DNA of 64,000 nucleotides from Paguma larvata (GCA_030068075.1 CM057835.1:21725957-21789956), one strand, 5' to 3'. Positions 1-12,086 are shown, counted from the stretch's first letter. Notes: a model not told the origin generated them from the letters alone. Numbers and translations: made by a program.

Positions 1-2
<2 letters not shown>

Positions 3-53
<51 letters not shown>
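3..53. repeat. (AC)n microsatellite at window edge
   Basis: Uninterrupted AC dinucleotide run of about 25 units. It begins at the window edge, so the true array may be longer. Likely polymorphic in length. Confidence 0.97.
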
Positions 54-56
<3 letters not shown>

Positions 57-1743
57 CAATCTTGACTGCTTTCTCATTTACAAACGGTGTTATCATATTG
101 TCTATGAAGGAAAATGACACTGCTATGTCCCGGCTGATTTCCAAAGGGTAACATAAATGAGAAAGTCACCTCTAATCACACACATTTAAAGACTGGAGGC
201 CTAGAAAGATGAGTCATTGCTCAAACCAGATCAAGTCTATCCACTGTAAGCCTTCAAACCCCCCCACTTATAGGTACATATAGTTTCCAGAGAATTTTAC
301 TGCTTCTCAACCAGAACCTATATTCCCAATTAAAATGGCCTTCTCTCTAATCTTCTCACATAGCCCTGTACCTTCACCTACAGCTCTCTCCTTTCTGGAA
401 TGATTTTTCCTCTTCTGCTCTGCTAATTCGTATTCTATATTTCCTTCAAATTTTGAGGCAAGTTCTGGTTCAGCCATAAAGATCTCCATGACTACAATAG
501 TCCACGATTTCCCCCAAGGATTTAATTGTGCTGTGCTTGATACTGCTCCATTATTGCTAAATGCACATCTACCTTCTTACCCTGGTAAGATAGCAGGAAA
601 TTATAGTTCCTGTTTTTCCTTTATTCCCAAATTCTTATTATGTGCATTTGTTTTGTGGGTAGTTATTTTACTTTCTAGAATTGATTCTTCTACCATTATT
701 CAATTCATTGCATTCAATTCCATTGAATAAGGCTCTATCACAGGCCCTAAAAGAAGATAGCAATTAAACATGATAACACACCTTTCATGATAAGGGTTAA
801 CATTACAGTAAGGAAGTTTCCCTTCCATAGATAATCAAGTTCTAAACTTCCTTCTTAAGGTAAAAGATTTCCTTTCAATATTCTGTAAACCTTTCATCAC
901 CAACTCACTGCAATATAATTGTATGTTTCAGGTCCCAGGTTACCTATTTCCCTTTACTAACAGAACAAAGTTAATTAGATCCAATTGTTGAGAGTAACTG
1001 CTTTCTTCAGAAAAAGAACAGAAATCACACTGAAGACCAAATACCTTGTTGCCACTCAAATTGAAGGATCTAAAAAAAAAAGTAATAATGCCAAGTAAAA
1101 GGGAATCATATAGCTTTAAAATACAGGGATAGTAACTTCCTAATATGTACATTTAAAAAACAAACAAAACAGAACTGTGACACAGGAATCACTCCACTTA
1201 TATTAAGATAATGCCACTGAACATCACATCATATAACCAGAAAATAAACGTGAATACAGCTTCTAGAATTCCAATTAGACTAGAATTACCAAGATTTCCC
1301 ACTGGCCTTTACCTACATATAACTGAATGTTGAAATCAAGGTTTTTGGATTTTTCTAATGGGTTTGCCCTTGTAATTCTCTTGGGTCTTTGCACAGATTA
1401 TTTCATTCAAGAATTCAGAACTTTCCCCATGGATGCATTAATACTTAAAATACCTCCCTATGGTTCCAAGTTGATTACAGTATACATTAAGCCTCAAAAA
1501 AATCTTGCACGAAAGAAGGAACTCAAAACTTACATTGAATCAGAGACAAGAGTTGGAGAAATCCCAACACCAGTACACATTCCAACATCCAAACCCAAAT
1601 TGCTGATTAACGTATAATTGCTAGACTCAGACTCCTTTCCATCTAGAAAGAATAAGAAGCTAATTTTATATTTTTTTACACATATGTCTGTTAACCCCAG
1701 GTCAGCCAACCTTAGCACTGAGGCAATGCCACCCACCATACAC
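54..1743. other. Unique AT-rich DNA, no gene seen
   Basis: No recognisable repeat family, RNA gene or exon. The longest open frame (1327-1617, + strand, 96 codons) shows no known domain, has no homologue I recognise, and is of a length expected by chance. Confidence 0.6.
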
Positions 1744-1784
1744 CATTCATTCATTCATTCATTCATTCATTCATTCATTCATTC
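1744..1784. repeat. (ATTC)n microsatellite at an L2 3' end
   Basis: About ten ATTC units. L2 elements end in GAATGAATGAA-type repeats, and the sequence that follows reads as the antisense of an L2 3' end, so the array has probably grown out of that terminal repeat. Confidence 0.95.
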
Positions 1785-2110
1785 GGCAGGCTTTATTAAA
1801 ACTCTACTCTGCTCTGGAGGAAAAAATATAAAAGAAGAACAGATAGCCACTGCTATGAAGGAGTTTACAAACTAGGTTAAGAGAAAAGACCTGTTTACAA
1901 GAAACTACTAGAGAGGGAATTATATTAAGGCAAATAGGATACTACAGTAAGGCAAGCAGGTCTCTGGGGAGTTATGAGTCTAGCAAAGCCCTATGAGTTG
2001 GCCTTTTGAAGAGGCTACTAGAAATACAAAGATGAGAAGAGTCAGTAAGTATCCTGAAGCTTTTTCTGGTCTGAGGTATGGAGGGATGGAAGGAGACAAA
2101 ACCAACCAAA
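1744..2110 (-). mobile_element. L2 LINE 3' end fragment
   Basis: After the ATTC run the order of landmarks matches an antisense L2 3' end: a diverged 'ataaagtttatt' stretch, then 'gaaggagtttacaaactag', which resembles the L2 'aaggagctcacagtctag' block. Purine-rich sequence up to about 2900 may be further diverged L2, but I cannot place it. Confidence 0.6.
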
Positions 2111-3584
2111 ATACCAGGCGAGATTTATTATGTAATTAAAAAAAATGGAGACAAATATAGCCAGAATAGAAAAGGAAGAAATTCTGTTTGAACAGGTAAC
2201 ATCAGGAGAGATTTGATAGGTGTTGGTAAAGTTGTATATATTTATTTATATGTGTATTTGTTTAATTATAAAAGTTATAGGTGATAAGGTTAAAAAGAGT
2301 AAAAGTAAAGAAAAGCAGTGTTAGAGGAGAGAAGAGGACATCACAATAGATAGCATTTGAAAAGTGCAACAGATGAAAAGAAAGAGTTCAGGTGGACTCC
2401 ACAGCATGAATAAGACAGAAAGGCAGCAGGGAGTTCGGAATTTACCACATGTCAGGGCCCTCTGCAGCGTGATGGCAGGTGGAGGTGAGCAGGAGAGGAG
2501 GGCACACTTGATATGTAGGTTGGTATACCGTTATGGAGGTCTGGTGACATGTGGGGATGGAGGAATCAGTGCCAGATGGAACAGTTGTTTGAATGCAGGA
2601 ATGAAATGCTTAGTTCTGTTTTAGGAAGAGCCTACTGGGGATGATTCATGGACAGATTGAATCCAGGGTAGTAAGCTCAGTCAGGTCGCCATAGCAAGAG
2701 CCTGAAGAAAAGTACAAGACTAGGATTTTTAGAAAGAAAAAAAGGGGGGAGGAGATAATTCTCAGGGATGGGCAAAGTCAGGAAATTCTAGTGCTCATGG
2801 AGAAGAGAGGTACTTCATCAGAGATGCAAAACGAGATTGTAAGGTGAGCAGAGAAAGGCACGAATGTGAGGAGATCACTGACCAGTTTGGGACAGCTCGC
2901 ATGAGATGTAATTACAGTTTCTTAAGGGTAAAAATCAACATTTTACATTAGCAGACACTGAAAAGCCGTATGCTATTCTCTAACAATCTGCATTTTTTTC
3001 TCTTCATGTTTTTTTTTTTCCAGACCTGTAATACTTGGGGAGACAAGATGGCTACAGGGGGTCCAAAAATGTATATGTGCAGTAGACTGTAGTTGCCTTC
3101 TCTCGACTGTAATTTTAAGTCTCCAAGTTAGAAACCCTAGGAGATATTTATATCCAGGAAGAAGGATTCAGCTAACTATGTATTTGCCTCCAGGCAGCAG
3201 CCTCAGCAGTAGCTGTGTTTACCTTCCAACGCTGAATGGGAAACATCATTTTGAAAAAGCTAATTTCCAAAATCCCACCCCATAACAGCCTAATTTTAGA
3301 ACCTATGAAAGCTAATAATTTCAAAATTCTACCCAGCAGTTTCTTGTTTATGTTTTGCAACCCAAGTCTAAAAATATCATAAGGAAGATTTTAAATATTA
3401 CTTTGTCTATTTATTTACTGATTACTGTGTTTATTTATATATTCCCCGAAGCAAAGGCACAGCAACTTATTGTTTCCAGTTGGTGTTTGTCCTCCAGACT
3501 GGAGACTGTTTTCTCATGATAAGACGAGAACCTGGGGAGAAACTCAGATGAAGAAAAATCAGAGTTCTTGATTAAACTCTCCAG
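2111..3584. other. Unclassified purine-rich then unique DNA
   Basis: The first 800 bases are rich in GA on the + strand and could be decayed L2 or other LINE antisense sequence. The rest is unique. Short frames such as 2364-2624 (+) show no domain. Confidence 0.45.
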
Positions 3585-3597
3585 TATAAAAAGAATA

Positions 3598-3669
3598 AAA
3601 TCCAATAACTGTATGCTAGAACACCATAGGCTTCTTGCGCCCCTGTTATTGACAGCATCTATCTCCTTA
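3598..3669 (+). repeat. Short direct repeat, copy A
   Basis: About 70 bases starting 'aatccaataactgtatgc' recur about 840 bases downstream at 4438-4505, at roughly 80% identity by eye. The flanks do not match. Family unknown: either a small local duplication or fragments of one old dispersed repeat. Confidence 0.7.
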
Positions 3670-4437
3670 AGGATGATTGAAATCAGGAAGGCACTGCACT
3701 GAGGCTAAACCTTACACGAAGAAAATAATAATCAAACCTGGTTCTCTGAGAGGGTCTGATTGTCAGCAATGCAACACTTTAAAGGAGAGATCGTTTTAAA
3801 AGCTCCAAACTTTTCTGTAAAAATGTCTAGGCGTTTCCTTGGGAATTAAATCTCTTCTACAAAACGTTGAAATCACCCTTCAAACAGAAGCAAAATCAGT
3901 AATAAAAGAAAAAAAAAAAAAAGCATTCTAACTTGAAAGAATAGAACATTTCCTAGGAGAACAGATGGAATTCGGCGTATTTCCAAACTAACTTTTAAGG
4001 AAGATTTAGACAGAGTGGTTAAATTGAACACAGTCACTTTTGACTGGTCTTTAAGATTGGGAGCCCCGTCCCAGAGGCGGAATGGAGGTCTCTGCTCGCC
4101 AAGGAACATTCAACTCTTAATATGATTAAAATGTGATCCTTACATTGATAAAACTGTCCCATTCCCAGTTTTCAAAATTCCCCTTAGATCTGTAAGAGAA
4201 GACTCTGTGGGGAAGCCCACGCCCCTAGGATGTCCTTTCTGGAGGAAGTTAAAAAGTTACACTGAGTGAAATACCTAAGGGAGACACAGCCTACTACTTG
4301 GCCCATCTGACCCGAGCTTTCGATCTCTGTCTTTTCTCCATTCTTACTACGGTCGAGGAGTTTCTTGAAATTCCATGGTGGAATTAAATTCCATTTACTT
4401 TCTCCTTTGACAATCTTAGCTCCCACGAACTTGTATC
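3670..4437. other. Unique DNA between the short repeat copies
   Basis: Nothing recognisable. Open frames at 3873-4109 and 4184-4426 (both - strand) are short and have no domain signature. Confidence 0.5.
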
Positions 4438-4505
4438 AAATCCAATAACCATGCGCTAGGACAGCAGAGGCTTCTTGTACCTTATTACTGACAGTGTCTA
4501 CCTCC
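4438..4505 (+). repeat. Short direct repeat, copy B
   Basis: Second copy of the repeat at 3598-3669. It shares the 'aggcttcttg' core and the 'tgacag.gtctacctcct' end. Copy B is about 3 bases shorter in the middle. Confidence 0.7.
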
Positions 4506-4935
4506 TCTCCATTTCCTATTTCCATGTACTATTCTTCCCAGCAAAATCCCCTGCCCCTTCCTCTCCTTCCCTACCATACAGACCTTTACATGCTGGCTTG
4601 AAAGGCCCTGCTCTTCTGTTCTCCTGTCCTACCTTAGTGCCTGCATGATCTTATGTTTGAAATGATTTTACTCCACTTTTTTTTTTCCTCTTCCAATTTA
4701 AAAGCCCTTTTTCCTTGAGGACTCCAGATTCCCACAGGCCCTTACCTATCCCCCTCTGTGACCCGTAGCGTGTTGCACAAACTCTTACAGCCCCCAAGCG
4801 CTTTGCACTGTATCATCGGGCACCTACTTCTCCACCCTACACTGAGTAGTTTGGTCCTGAAGGACACATCTATGTTGCCTTCGTGCATAGGAGGGGCTCA
4901 GCAAAGTTTTGCTGAATGACTGAATTTGGAAAAGC
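4506..4935 (+). mobile_element. L2 LINE 3' end
   Basis: The order of landmarks is that of an L2 3' UTR: a pyrimidine-rich stretch, 'cttgaggactccagattccc', 'gcactgtatcat', then 'aggggctcagcaaagttttg' ending in 'ctgaatgactgaat', which matches the usual 'gcgctcaataaatatttgttgaatgaatgaat' end in diverged form. Confidence 0.65.
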
Positions 4936-6626
4936 ACCCACATACCAATTTCCCCGGAATATATTGATTTCAAATAGAAAGGCATTTGCACTTTTCATAT
5001 TGTTTTCACTTAAAGAATTATCTCAGCGTTTTAAAACACATTCACTGCCCAATAAATCTCCCAGACTATCTTCTCAAATTAATTCTGGTTTTATAGAGAC
5101 CGTGCCTTTTATTGGACGGCATATTTTAATGGACATGATTTTAACATCTAGTTCTAAAATTTCTGCCACCAAGTTTCACAAATACGTCAGCTTAACAAGA
5201 GATCGGATCGCAATGATACACTCCATACGGCCTCAGTGGTACAGAAAACAGGGTAAGTGAATAATAAGGACTCAGACGAGGCCCGGAACTGCTGTGTTCT
5301 CACACATTCGATTCTGCTCCACTGTTTCTTCCCTCTCAAAGGGAGAGAGCCCAAGAAATGTCCTACGTTCCAGGGTTGCCCTGTCAGGAGCAGGTTCAGG
5401 ATAACGGCAAAGCACCCAAAAGATTCAGAAATGGGATCTTGCAATATTAAAGCTTTGAGTGAAGCTTCCACAGAAGGTGATATATGATTACTGTCACTAC
5501 TTCTTTGATTGATTATTGATTGCAATCATCTGCTCTCTCTCATGACAGAGCTGGCTTTAACTCATCCATGCAGTGACTGATAATATCATGTCCCCTCTTT
5601 TCAAAGGCAACTTATGCATATTGCTGCTTGAGATAAATTACTCATTGACAGTGGGGGATGGAGAAAAGCGGTAAAGGAGCAACTCAAGTTTATTAGTAGA
5701 CTTACTGATATATTGTACTCAATATCTGTATTCCGGCTATCCATAATGAGGCTGGACAAAACTTACAATGGGGAGCCAGCAAGTCAGAGAGCTTGGCTAT
5801 TGGCTTCTTTGGCCGACGAAGTAAAATAACACGATGCATTTGACAAGTTGAGTAGAAATTATGTTTCAAAATAATTCTTGACTTAGGTAGGAAACATTAA
5901 AGATCACAAATGAAGTACCTTAAGTTTAAAATATTTCCCCGGATTGCTTTAACTAGGATTCAGAGAAAATAAGCATTAAAGATGAAATTTTACTCTCACT
6001 GGCCAATGTAGTCCTTAATCATTGCTTTTACTAAATTTGTGACCTCTTCTAAGTTAATTAGCCTTTCTGAATCACAGCATCTATTACAGATCCAATGCAT
6101 ATTAGCCTCTCAACAAATATTTGTGCAGCGAGTGAATGAACCTTTATCTCTTCATCTGTGAAATGACTTAGAAAGTAAGGCAGGTCTCGCAAAAGCCAAT
6201 TCCGCATGAGGCCAAGCAGGCCAAGTATGTGAATTAATCTAATGGGAGATATTAAAATTTTATTTTCAAAATTGATTTAGCCACGTCAAATAAGTCTTCC
6301 TAATAGATTTATTTTCTTTTTCCATAAACTTGATTTAACATGTGAGTTTCCAGTTTGTCCATCATGACTATGGTGGTTATGAAAGTTATGTGAGAGAAGA
6401 TACATAGGAAGCATCTAATACAGAGCCTGATGCTTTCAAAACTGAAGTTATACTTTAAAGAGCATTTTAATACGAAACTTTTTTTAAGAAATAATTTTCC
6501 TAACTATTAAACATCTTTCATTAGTTCATGAATTGATAAACAAAAGGTGCTATATCATACAGTAGAACTCAATTTGGCAATACAGAGAAATAAAATACTG
6601 ATCCGTGCTACAATACGGATGAGCTT
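4936..6626. other. Unique DNA with a faint MIR/L2 trace
   Basis: No gene. The 112-114 codon frames at 4916-5260 (+) and 5187-5525 (-) have no recognisable domain. Around 6035-6175, 'gtgacctcttctaagttaattagcctttctga', 'ctcaacaaatatttgtg' and 'cttcatctgtgaaatg' resemble pieces of MIR or L2 sense strand, but the order is broken. Confidence 0.5.
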
Positions 6627-6850
6627 GGGGCGCCTGGGTGGCTCAGTCGGTCAAGCGGCCGACTTTGGCTCAGGTCATGATCTCACGGTCTGTGAGTTCG
6701 AGCCCCGCATCAGGCTCTGTGCTGACGGCTCAGAGCCTGGAGGCTGTTTCAGATTCTGTGTCTCCCTCTCTCTCTGCCCTTCCCCTGCTCATACTCTGTC
6801 TCTATGTCTCTCAAAAATAAAATAAAAACGCTAAAAAGTAAAAAAAAATT
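6627..6850 (+). mobile_element. CAN-SINE (feliform tRNA-derived SINE), full length
   Basis: Starts GGGGCGCCTGGGTGGCTCAG, close to the youngest feliform form, with an intact A-box-like and B-box-like region, CT-rich body and A-rich tail. Imperfect target duplications 'aatacggatgagc' (left) and 'aatacagataagc' (right) bracket it. Confidence 0.95.
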
Positions 6851-6879
6851 AAAATACAGATAAGCCATGAAATGTGCTA

Positions 6880-7780
6880 AGTGAGTTAAGTGAGTTACAA
6901 AAGCCACATCTTCACTGCATACCTATCAAAGTGGCTAAAAGCAAAAAATAATGATAGCACCAAATGCTGGTGAGGATGCAGAGAAATTGTACTTCCCATA
7001 CATTGCCAATGAGAGTTTAACAGGATATATGGCCATGCTGGAAAAGAGTCTGGCAATTTCTTGTAAACTCACATGCAATTTCCATATTGTACTCAGAAAC
7101 AGTCCTCTTAGGCATTTATCCCAGATAAATGAAAATTTACACAAAAGCCTCTACAGCAATGTTCATAGCAGCTTTATTTATAATGGCTAAAAACTTGAAA
7201 CAGCCCAGCTGTCCATCAGCAGGTAACTGGTTAAAATGTAATGGACTATAACTCAGCAAAAAAGAGGAATACATTATGGATATATGTCACAACCTGGATG
7301 GTCTCCAGGGAATCATGCTAAGTCAAAAAGTTCGATCCCAAATGCTTAAATACTGTTTGATTCTATTTATATAACATTATTGAAATGACAAAACTTTAGA
7401 AATGGAGAACAGATCAGTGGTCACAATGGTAAGGGAGCATTCAAAGGGCAACATAAGAATACAAGGATCCTGTGGGGATGGAATTCTTCTGCATCTGGAC
7501 TTTAGTGGTTGATACACTTTCACGAGTCACAAAACTGGAATTAAATACAGGGACATGAGCTGTCACACGCACAGACGACTGTAAGTAAAATTGGGGAAAT
7601 GTGAATACTGTTCGTGGCTGATATCAATGTTAGTATCCTCGTCATGATATTTTGCTACACTCACATAAGATTTTAGAAGTGGAAGAAATTGCATTAAGGA
7701 TGCGCAGGACCTCTGTGTATTATTTTTTTACGATGTCATGTGAATCCACAATTATCTCAAAAATACCTATTAAAATGTTT
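6880..7780 (+). mobile_element. Old L1 (L1M-type) ORF2 3' end
   Basis: Sense strand carries landmarks of the end of L1 ORF2 and its 3' UTR: 'aatgctggtgaggatgcag', 'aatgttcatagcagcttta', a 'gtccatcagcaggtaact' block, 'gaatacattatggatatatg' and a 'gggaatcatgctaagtcaaa' block. Reading frames are broken. This is a 5'-truncated, dead copy. Confidence 0.85.
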
Positions 7781-7784
7781 AAAG

Positions 7785-8035
7785 GTCACCTATTATATGA
7801 TCTTACTTATATGAAATGTCCAGAAAAGGCATATCCTTAGAAATATAAAGTATATTAGTGGAATAGGGGCTGGAGAGAGGGTGGGAAAGGGAGTATGGCC
7901 TTTCTCTTTAAGGGTGATAAAAAAGGTCTCCAAGTAAACAGCGGTTGATAGGTGCCCAGCTTTGTGAATATACTGAAAACTCCCACTTTGAAAGTGTACG
8001 TTTTATGTTATGTGAATTACATCTCATCGCCCTTG
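7785..8035 (+). mobile_element. Second old L1 3' end fragment
   Basis: Repeats the terminal L1M section with different divergence: 'gatcttacttatatgaaatg' followed by 'gtccagaaaaggca', a 'ggggctggagagagggtggg' block and 'ttgtgaatatactgaaaac', then 'gtgtacgttttatgttatg'. It follows the 6880-7780 fragment directly, so it is either a second insertion or a rearranged part of the same element. Confidence 0.75.
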
Positions 8036-8556
8036 ACAATTTGTCTCTAGGTTAGAAAGGGTGGCCTTGGGGAAAAAGGTAAAAAGGATAGGAAATGATC
8101 TGCAGACAAATCTCCTCTCTCCCCCACCACCCACTGGGCAAGAAACTCCCTCCTTTAACCTTCATTGAATTACTCATTTGAAAGAAGGGCTTCCCACACA
8201 CAAACCCTTCAATCGATGGTGATGCACATTTCTCAGCTGTTGTCTCCCCGTTGATCAGCACCGGAACAGGAAATCCAGATCCCAGACTATGTCTTTAAAA
8301 TTTGCCATTTGCCTTGTGCAGAAACTTTCAAATCCAAATGAATGGTAATATTATTTTGCACTTTGAACACTCACTCTACACAACATTTTACAATAACGGA
8401 TCAGGTTCTAGAACCTATTGTGGTGAAACTTCGTAAACTGTTCAGTGTTCACAATTCCAGGGGAGAAAAAAAAACCACCTTAAGGAATGCTCAGGAGATT
8501 TAATAGATACAGCTTTGCTGTGAAATCCTCTTACTAACCACCATTCATAAGACATA
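8036..8556. other. Unique DNA
   Basis: No gene or repeat recognised. A short - strand frame at 8052-8261 has no domain. Confidence 0.5.
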
Positions 8557-8574
8557 TCCTCAGTATGAATTTTT

Positions 8575-8793
8575 TTTTAATTTTTTTAACGTTTATTTAT
8601 CTTTGAGAGACATAGAGATAGAGCGTGAGCAGGGGAAGGGCAGAGAGAGAGGGAGACACAGAATCCGAAGCAGGCTCCAGGCTCTGATGAGCCATCAGCA
8701 CAGAGCCCGATGTGGGGCTCGAACTCACAGACCGTGAGATCATGACCCGAGCTGAAGTCGGCCACTTAACCGACTGAGCCACCCAGGCGCCCC
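8575..8793 (-). mobile_element. CAN-SINE with perfect 18-bp target duplication
   Basis: Full-length antisense copy ending in the head complement ACCCAGGCGCCCC at 8793. The 18 bases at 8557-8574 (TCCTCAGTATGAATTTTT) recur exactly at 8794-8811. The intact duplication points to a fairly recent insertion. Confidence 0.97.
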
Positions 8794-8811
8794 TCCTCAG
8801 TATGAATTTTT

Positions 8812-9634
8812 GATCTTTCTTCCCCTAAGTGTCAGCATAAATCTTTTCCTCCTACAGTAGAAGAAACCAGAGGTTGGGCATCACTTTTGAATTCAGACTA
8901 AGTTCTGCGCGAATCCCTCCGATGGTACGTAAGCACTGAGACCACTAGGATATTCATAGGCTTGATGCTCTGGCTGTGAGTAATGACGTCACTGTCAGCA
9001 AGACTGCAGCAAAATCTCTACCTTTTGCCTTGTGCAAGGTGAAAGAGTGGAGGTGGTTATGGAAATGAGACTGGCTCACAGAGAGTAATAATTGCATAAG
9101 ATGGTGGGTTGGTTTGGAGGATTTAATTTCTTTCTTTCTTTAAGATCAAGAATAAAACCTGGATCATGCTGGATTATTCCAGAAAACCTTGGGAGGTATT
9201 AGTACAGACACTAAGCCTCAGAGAAAGTGGTGACAATAGGTAACAATGAAGCAGAAGAAACTATCAAAGGGAGGTAGGAATGTGGGTGTCAAGGGAAGTG
9301 GATGGAATATTCTAATATAGCAGCATTATTGAGTAATTTTCACAAGCCAAGAAGAGTTCAAGCAAAAAAGAATAAAAAGAAAAGAAAAGAAAAAAAAAGG
9401 ATACTCATTAAGCTATTGGGGCCATAGAGAGAAAGAGAGAGAAAAAAACATATTTCAATTGTCTACATTCAGGAAGTATAGTATGAAATACCAAACACTC
9501 CTCTAGGGAAGTAAGTTTGGTGTTTTTAAATGCCATATCCAAACTATATTGTAATGAATATATGGCTTTACTTTTAAATATTTATTAAACTGGTTTATCT
9601 TTTGACTGTCATATTTTATTTAAGACTGGTGTTG
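8812..9634. other. Unique DNA
   Basis: No gene. Contains a short A/G-rich stretch near 9363-9400 and the GA-rich 'agagagaaagagagagaaa' near 9425-9447. Nothing else recognised. Confidence 0.5.
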
Positions 9635-9826
9635 AGGGGCACCTGAGTGGTTCAGTCAGTTAAGCATCCAACTCTTGATTTCAGCTCAGGTCATGATCTC
9701 AAGGTTCATGAGTTTTCTCCCCGCGTCAGGCTCTGTCCTCACAGATTCTCTTTCTTTCACTCTTTCTCTACCCCTCCTCGCTCTCTTTCTCTAAGAATAA
9801 ATAAATTAAAAAAGAAATAAGTAAAG
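9635..9826 (+). mobile_element. CAN-SINE, diverged and internally shortened
   Basis: Head GGGGCACCTGAGTGGTTCAG. The section between the tRNA-like part and the CT-rich body has lost most of the usual GCTCAGAGCCTGGAGCC block. Flanked by the short match 'ggtgttga' / 'gggtgttga'. An older copy than those at 6627 or 8575. Confidence 0.9.
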
Positions 9827-9839
9827 CGGGTGTTGAATG

Positions 9840-10650
9840 ATTTCAGAGGGCAAATGCTGTAGAACAGAACTAGCATTTTTCAACTGCTTTTCAGATGTTT
9901 CTAGTAGCTTCTGTGTCTTCTGGAGACAAGCTAACTGGCATCCTTGGAGAGAAAAGCCCTGGATTTTTTGTTTATATGTGTCACACATTTCAGAGCAGTC
10001 TGTAGTATTGATAAAACACTAAGATAACTGCTTGACTCATCAGTTCGAAGGCAGCCCTGGAGAGAAAGGATTCCTCACAAAATAGCCCAGAGAACAGGAG
10101 GTGGTTTATAAGCAGTGACAGCTTTGGAGTAGATGTTTGAACATCTAGAAGGACATCCCAAAGACAGTGACATTAATAGAAATCGTGCGGTAAGTAGCAG
10201 CTATTTAGAGGATGAGTTGCCTTTTGTCCTTATAATCTGTCTTTGTGAAATTTCAGTGTTTCTTGCTTCTGGTACCACCTTTCCGGGTCTTTTATCTGTA
10301 GCTTTTGCCTTCCTGTTTCGGGGTCACTAAAGCCAATGAAAATAAATTAGACTGGCGTTACCGGGATCTGCACCTGCCCGGGTTCCCCTCAGTTTTCCAC
10401 GTCTGCTGGGAAAGTCAAGGAACAGATCTCTGCGAGTCTCGGGGCTTCTCCTCCAGTTCCTACCAGTGCGGATCTCTGAATGTTTCCCCACACTTTGGTA
10501 AATGTTCTGGGACAAAGACAGTCAAGACATATGTTTTTCCTAGGTTTTGTTCATTTCATTCCTCTTTCTCTGAAAAATGGTATTTTTAATTCTTGAAGTA
10601 TGGTGGAGTAGGAAGAACACTGAACATAACGCCCAAAGTCCTAGTTCCAC
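9840..10650. other. Unique DNA
   Basis: No recognisable gene or repeat. Short open frames on both strands (60-94 codons) lack domains. Confidence 0.5.
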
Positions 10651-10654
10651 CTAC

Positions 10655-10850
10655 TGAACCCTTCCCTGGGTCCCATCTATTGATTATCATTTTACACACA
10701 TGATCTCCCTGTTTTTAGAACTCTACGACAATCCCCATTTTGCATCTGACAAAACTGAGGCTTAATGAGAAATGTTTAGTAACTACCCCAAAGTCACGTG
10801 ACTAGAAAGTGGTACAATTAAAACTTAAACCTAGAGATGGATCTTCTCAC
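10655..10850 (-). mobile_element. MIR SINE
   Basis: Antisense MIR core: 'caatccccattttgcatctg' then 'acaaaactgaggcttaatga', then 'ccaaagtcacgtgactagaa', matching the usual reverse-strand order of exon-like MIR landmarks (cccattttacagatgaggaa, actgaggc, ccaaggtcacacagctag). Confidence 0.8.
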
Positions 10851-11599
10851 ATGCTTGGAGTCCTTCACTTTGCCTTCCTGCTTTTCTTGCTGATGAACTT
10901 TGGACCAAGGGCATACCTATTCTCAGCTCTGGGCAGCTCCATATCCAAAACATGCCACGAGTGTGCAGGTGTATGTGTGTGAAATACGTGTCACCCCTCG
11001 AGGACAGATAGTATCCTTGATCTTTCTACTTAATGACACATAATGATGAATATGAAACTATTTGTAAACAGCAAATTTCTTAAAATATGGTATTTTTAAT
11101 TTTTTTCAGTATGCATATACACTATACTGTATGTACATATTCTTATTTCACTGAACTATATTAGCTTTTAGTTGCCTTCGAGTTTTAGCTACAGCTTTCT
11201 ACTATGGTTTTTTGTTTGTTTTAGAAATTTGTTGAAATTTTCCATTTGATTAGAAAGGAGGATTAATCATGATACTTTTCCAGAAAGGTAAACAGGTTAA
11301 GGGTAGATGGGTTCCTTTCTCCAATTCACAGGACAAGAAGTCTGTCTGGAGGAGATATTATCATTGTTTCATCTACGAGGTGATTTGGTAGGTAAGAAGG
11401 AAGCTAGAGGTACGTACCTCTTCTTATAGGCAGAATGTATATAATAAAGAATAATTCTTATATGTGCAAGTCACTGGCATGAGTGACTATACAAGATGAT
11501 AGTCTTAGACTCTGAAAAATAGGTGGTGCCAATAGTTTTTAAAGAAACCTGGAGACACTGGAGGAAAAAGCAATGTGTTTCTGCTGTACAGAAACACAT
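10851..11599. other. Unique AT-rich DNA
   Basis: Nothing recognised beyond short T- and A-rich runs. Confidence 0.5.
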
Positions 11600-12086
11600 C
11601 TTTTATTTTTTAAGTTTATTTATTTATTTAAAGAAGGCTTTTTTTTTTTTTTAAACATTTTATTTATTTTTGAGAGACAGAGAGAGAGCGCATGAGCAGG
11701 GAAAGGGCAGAGAGAGAGAGAGAGAGGGAGACACAGAATTCGAAGCAAGCTCCAGGCTCCAAGCTGTCAGCACAGAGCCCGACGCGGGGCCCGAACTCAC
11801 AAATCATAAGATCATGACTTGAACTGAAGTAGGCGGCTTACGCGACTAAGCCACCCAGGCGTCCCGAGTTTATTTATTTATTTTGAGAGAGAGAGAGAGA
11901 GAGAGCGCGAGCGCATGTGTGCAAGCATGTGCAAGCATGTGCAAATGGGGGAGGGGCAGAGAGAGAATCCCAAGCAGGCTCCACACTGCCAGTGCGGAGT
12001 CTAGTGCGGGTCTCGAACCCACAAACCATGAGATCATGACCTGAGCTGAAGTTGGACACTTAACCAACTGAGCCACCAGGTGACCC
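11600..12086 (-). mobile_element. Older CAN-SINE split by a younger one
   Basis: The body and head lie at 11866-12086 (head complement 'gagccaccaggtgaccc'), the tail at about 11600-11630. The gap is filled by the copy at 11631-11865. The body includes a small tandem repeat of 'caagcatgtg' near 11930. GA repeats have expanded next to the tail. Confidence 0.9.
11631..11865 (-). mobile_element. CAN-SINE inserted in the tail of another CAN-SINE
   Basis: Full-length antisense copy in the same orientation as its host. 'agtttatttatttattt' occurs on both sides (11613-11629 and 11867-11883), which fits duplication of a piece of the host's tail on insertion. Confidence 0.92.

Noticed and set aside
4916..5525. 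112-114 codon frames on both strands
   Set aside because: The two frames overlap in opposite strands, have no recognisable domain and lie in ordinary unique DNA.
6627..6700. tRNA gene
   Set aside because: The A- and B-box-like sequences belong to the tRNA-derived head of a CAN-SINE. The cloverleaf is not preserved and the sequence continues into the SINE body. The same applies to the other SINE heads.
6547..6825. Frames with peptides like MAQSVK...LAQVMIS, recurring at many loci (for example 8597, 21253, 42252, 49255, 62774)
   Set aside because: All come from the same frame of CAN-SINE copies. The repetition reflects the SINE, not a gene family.
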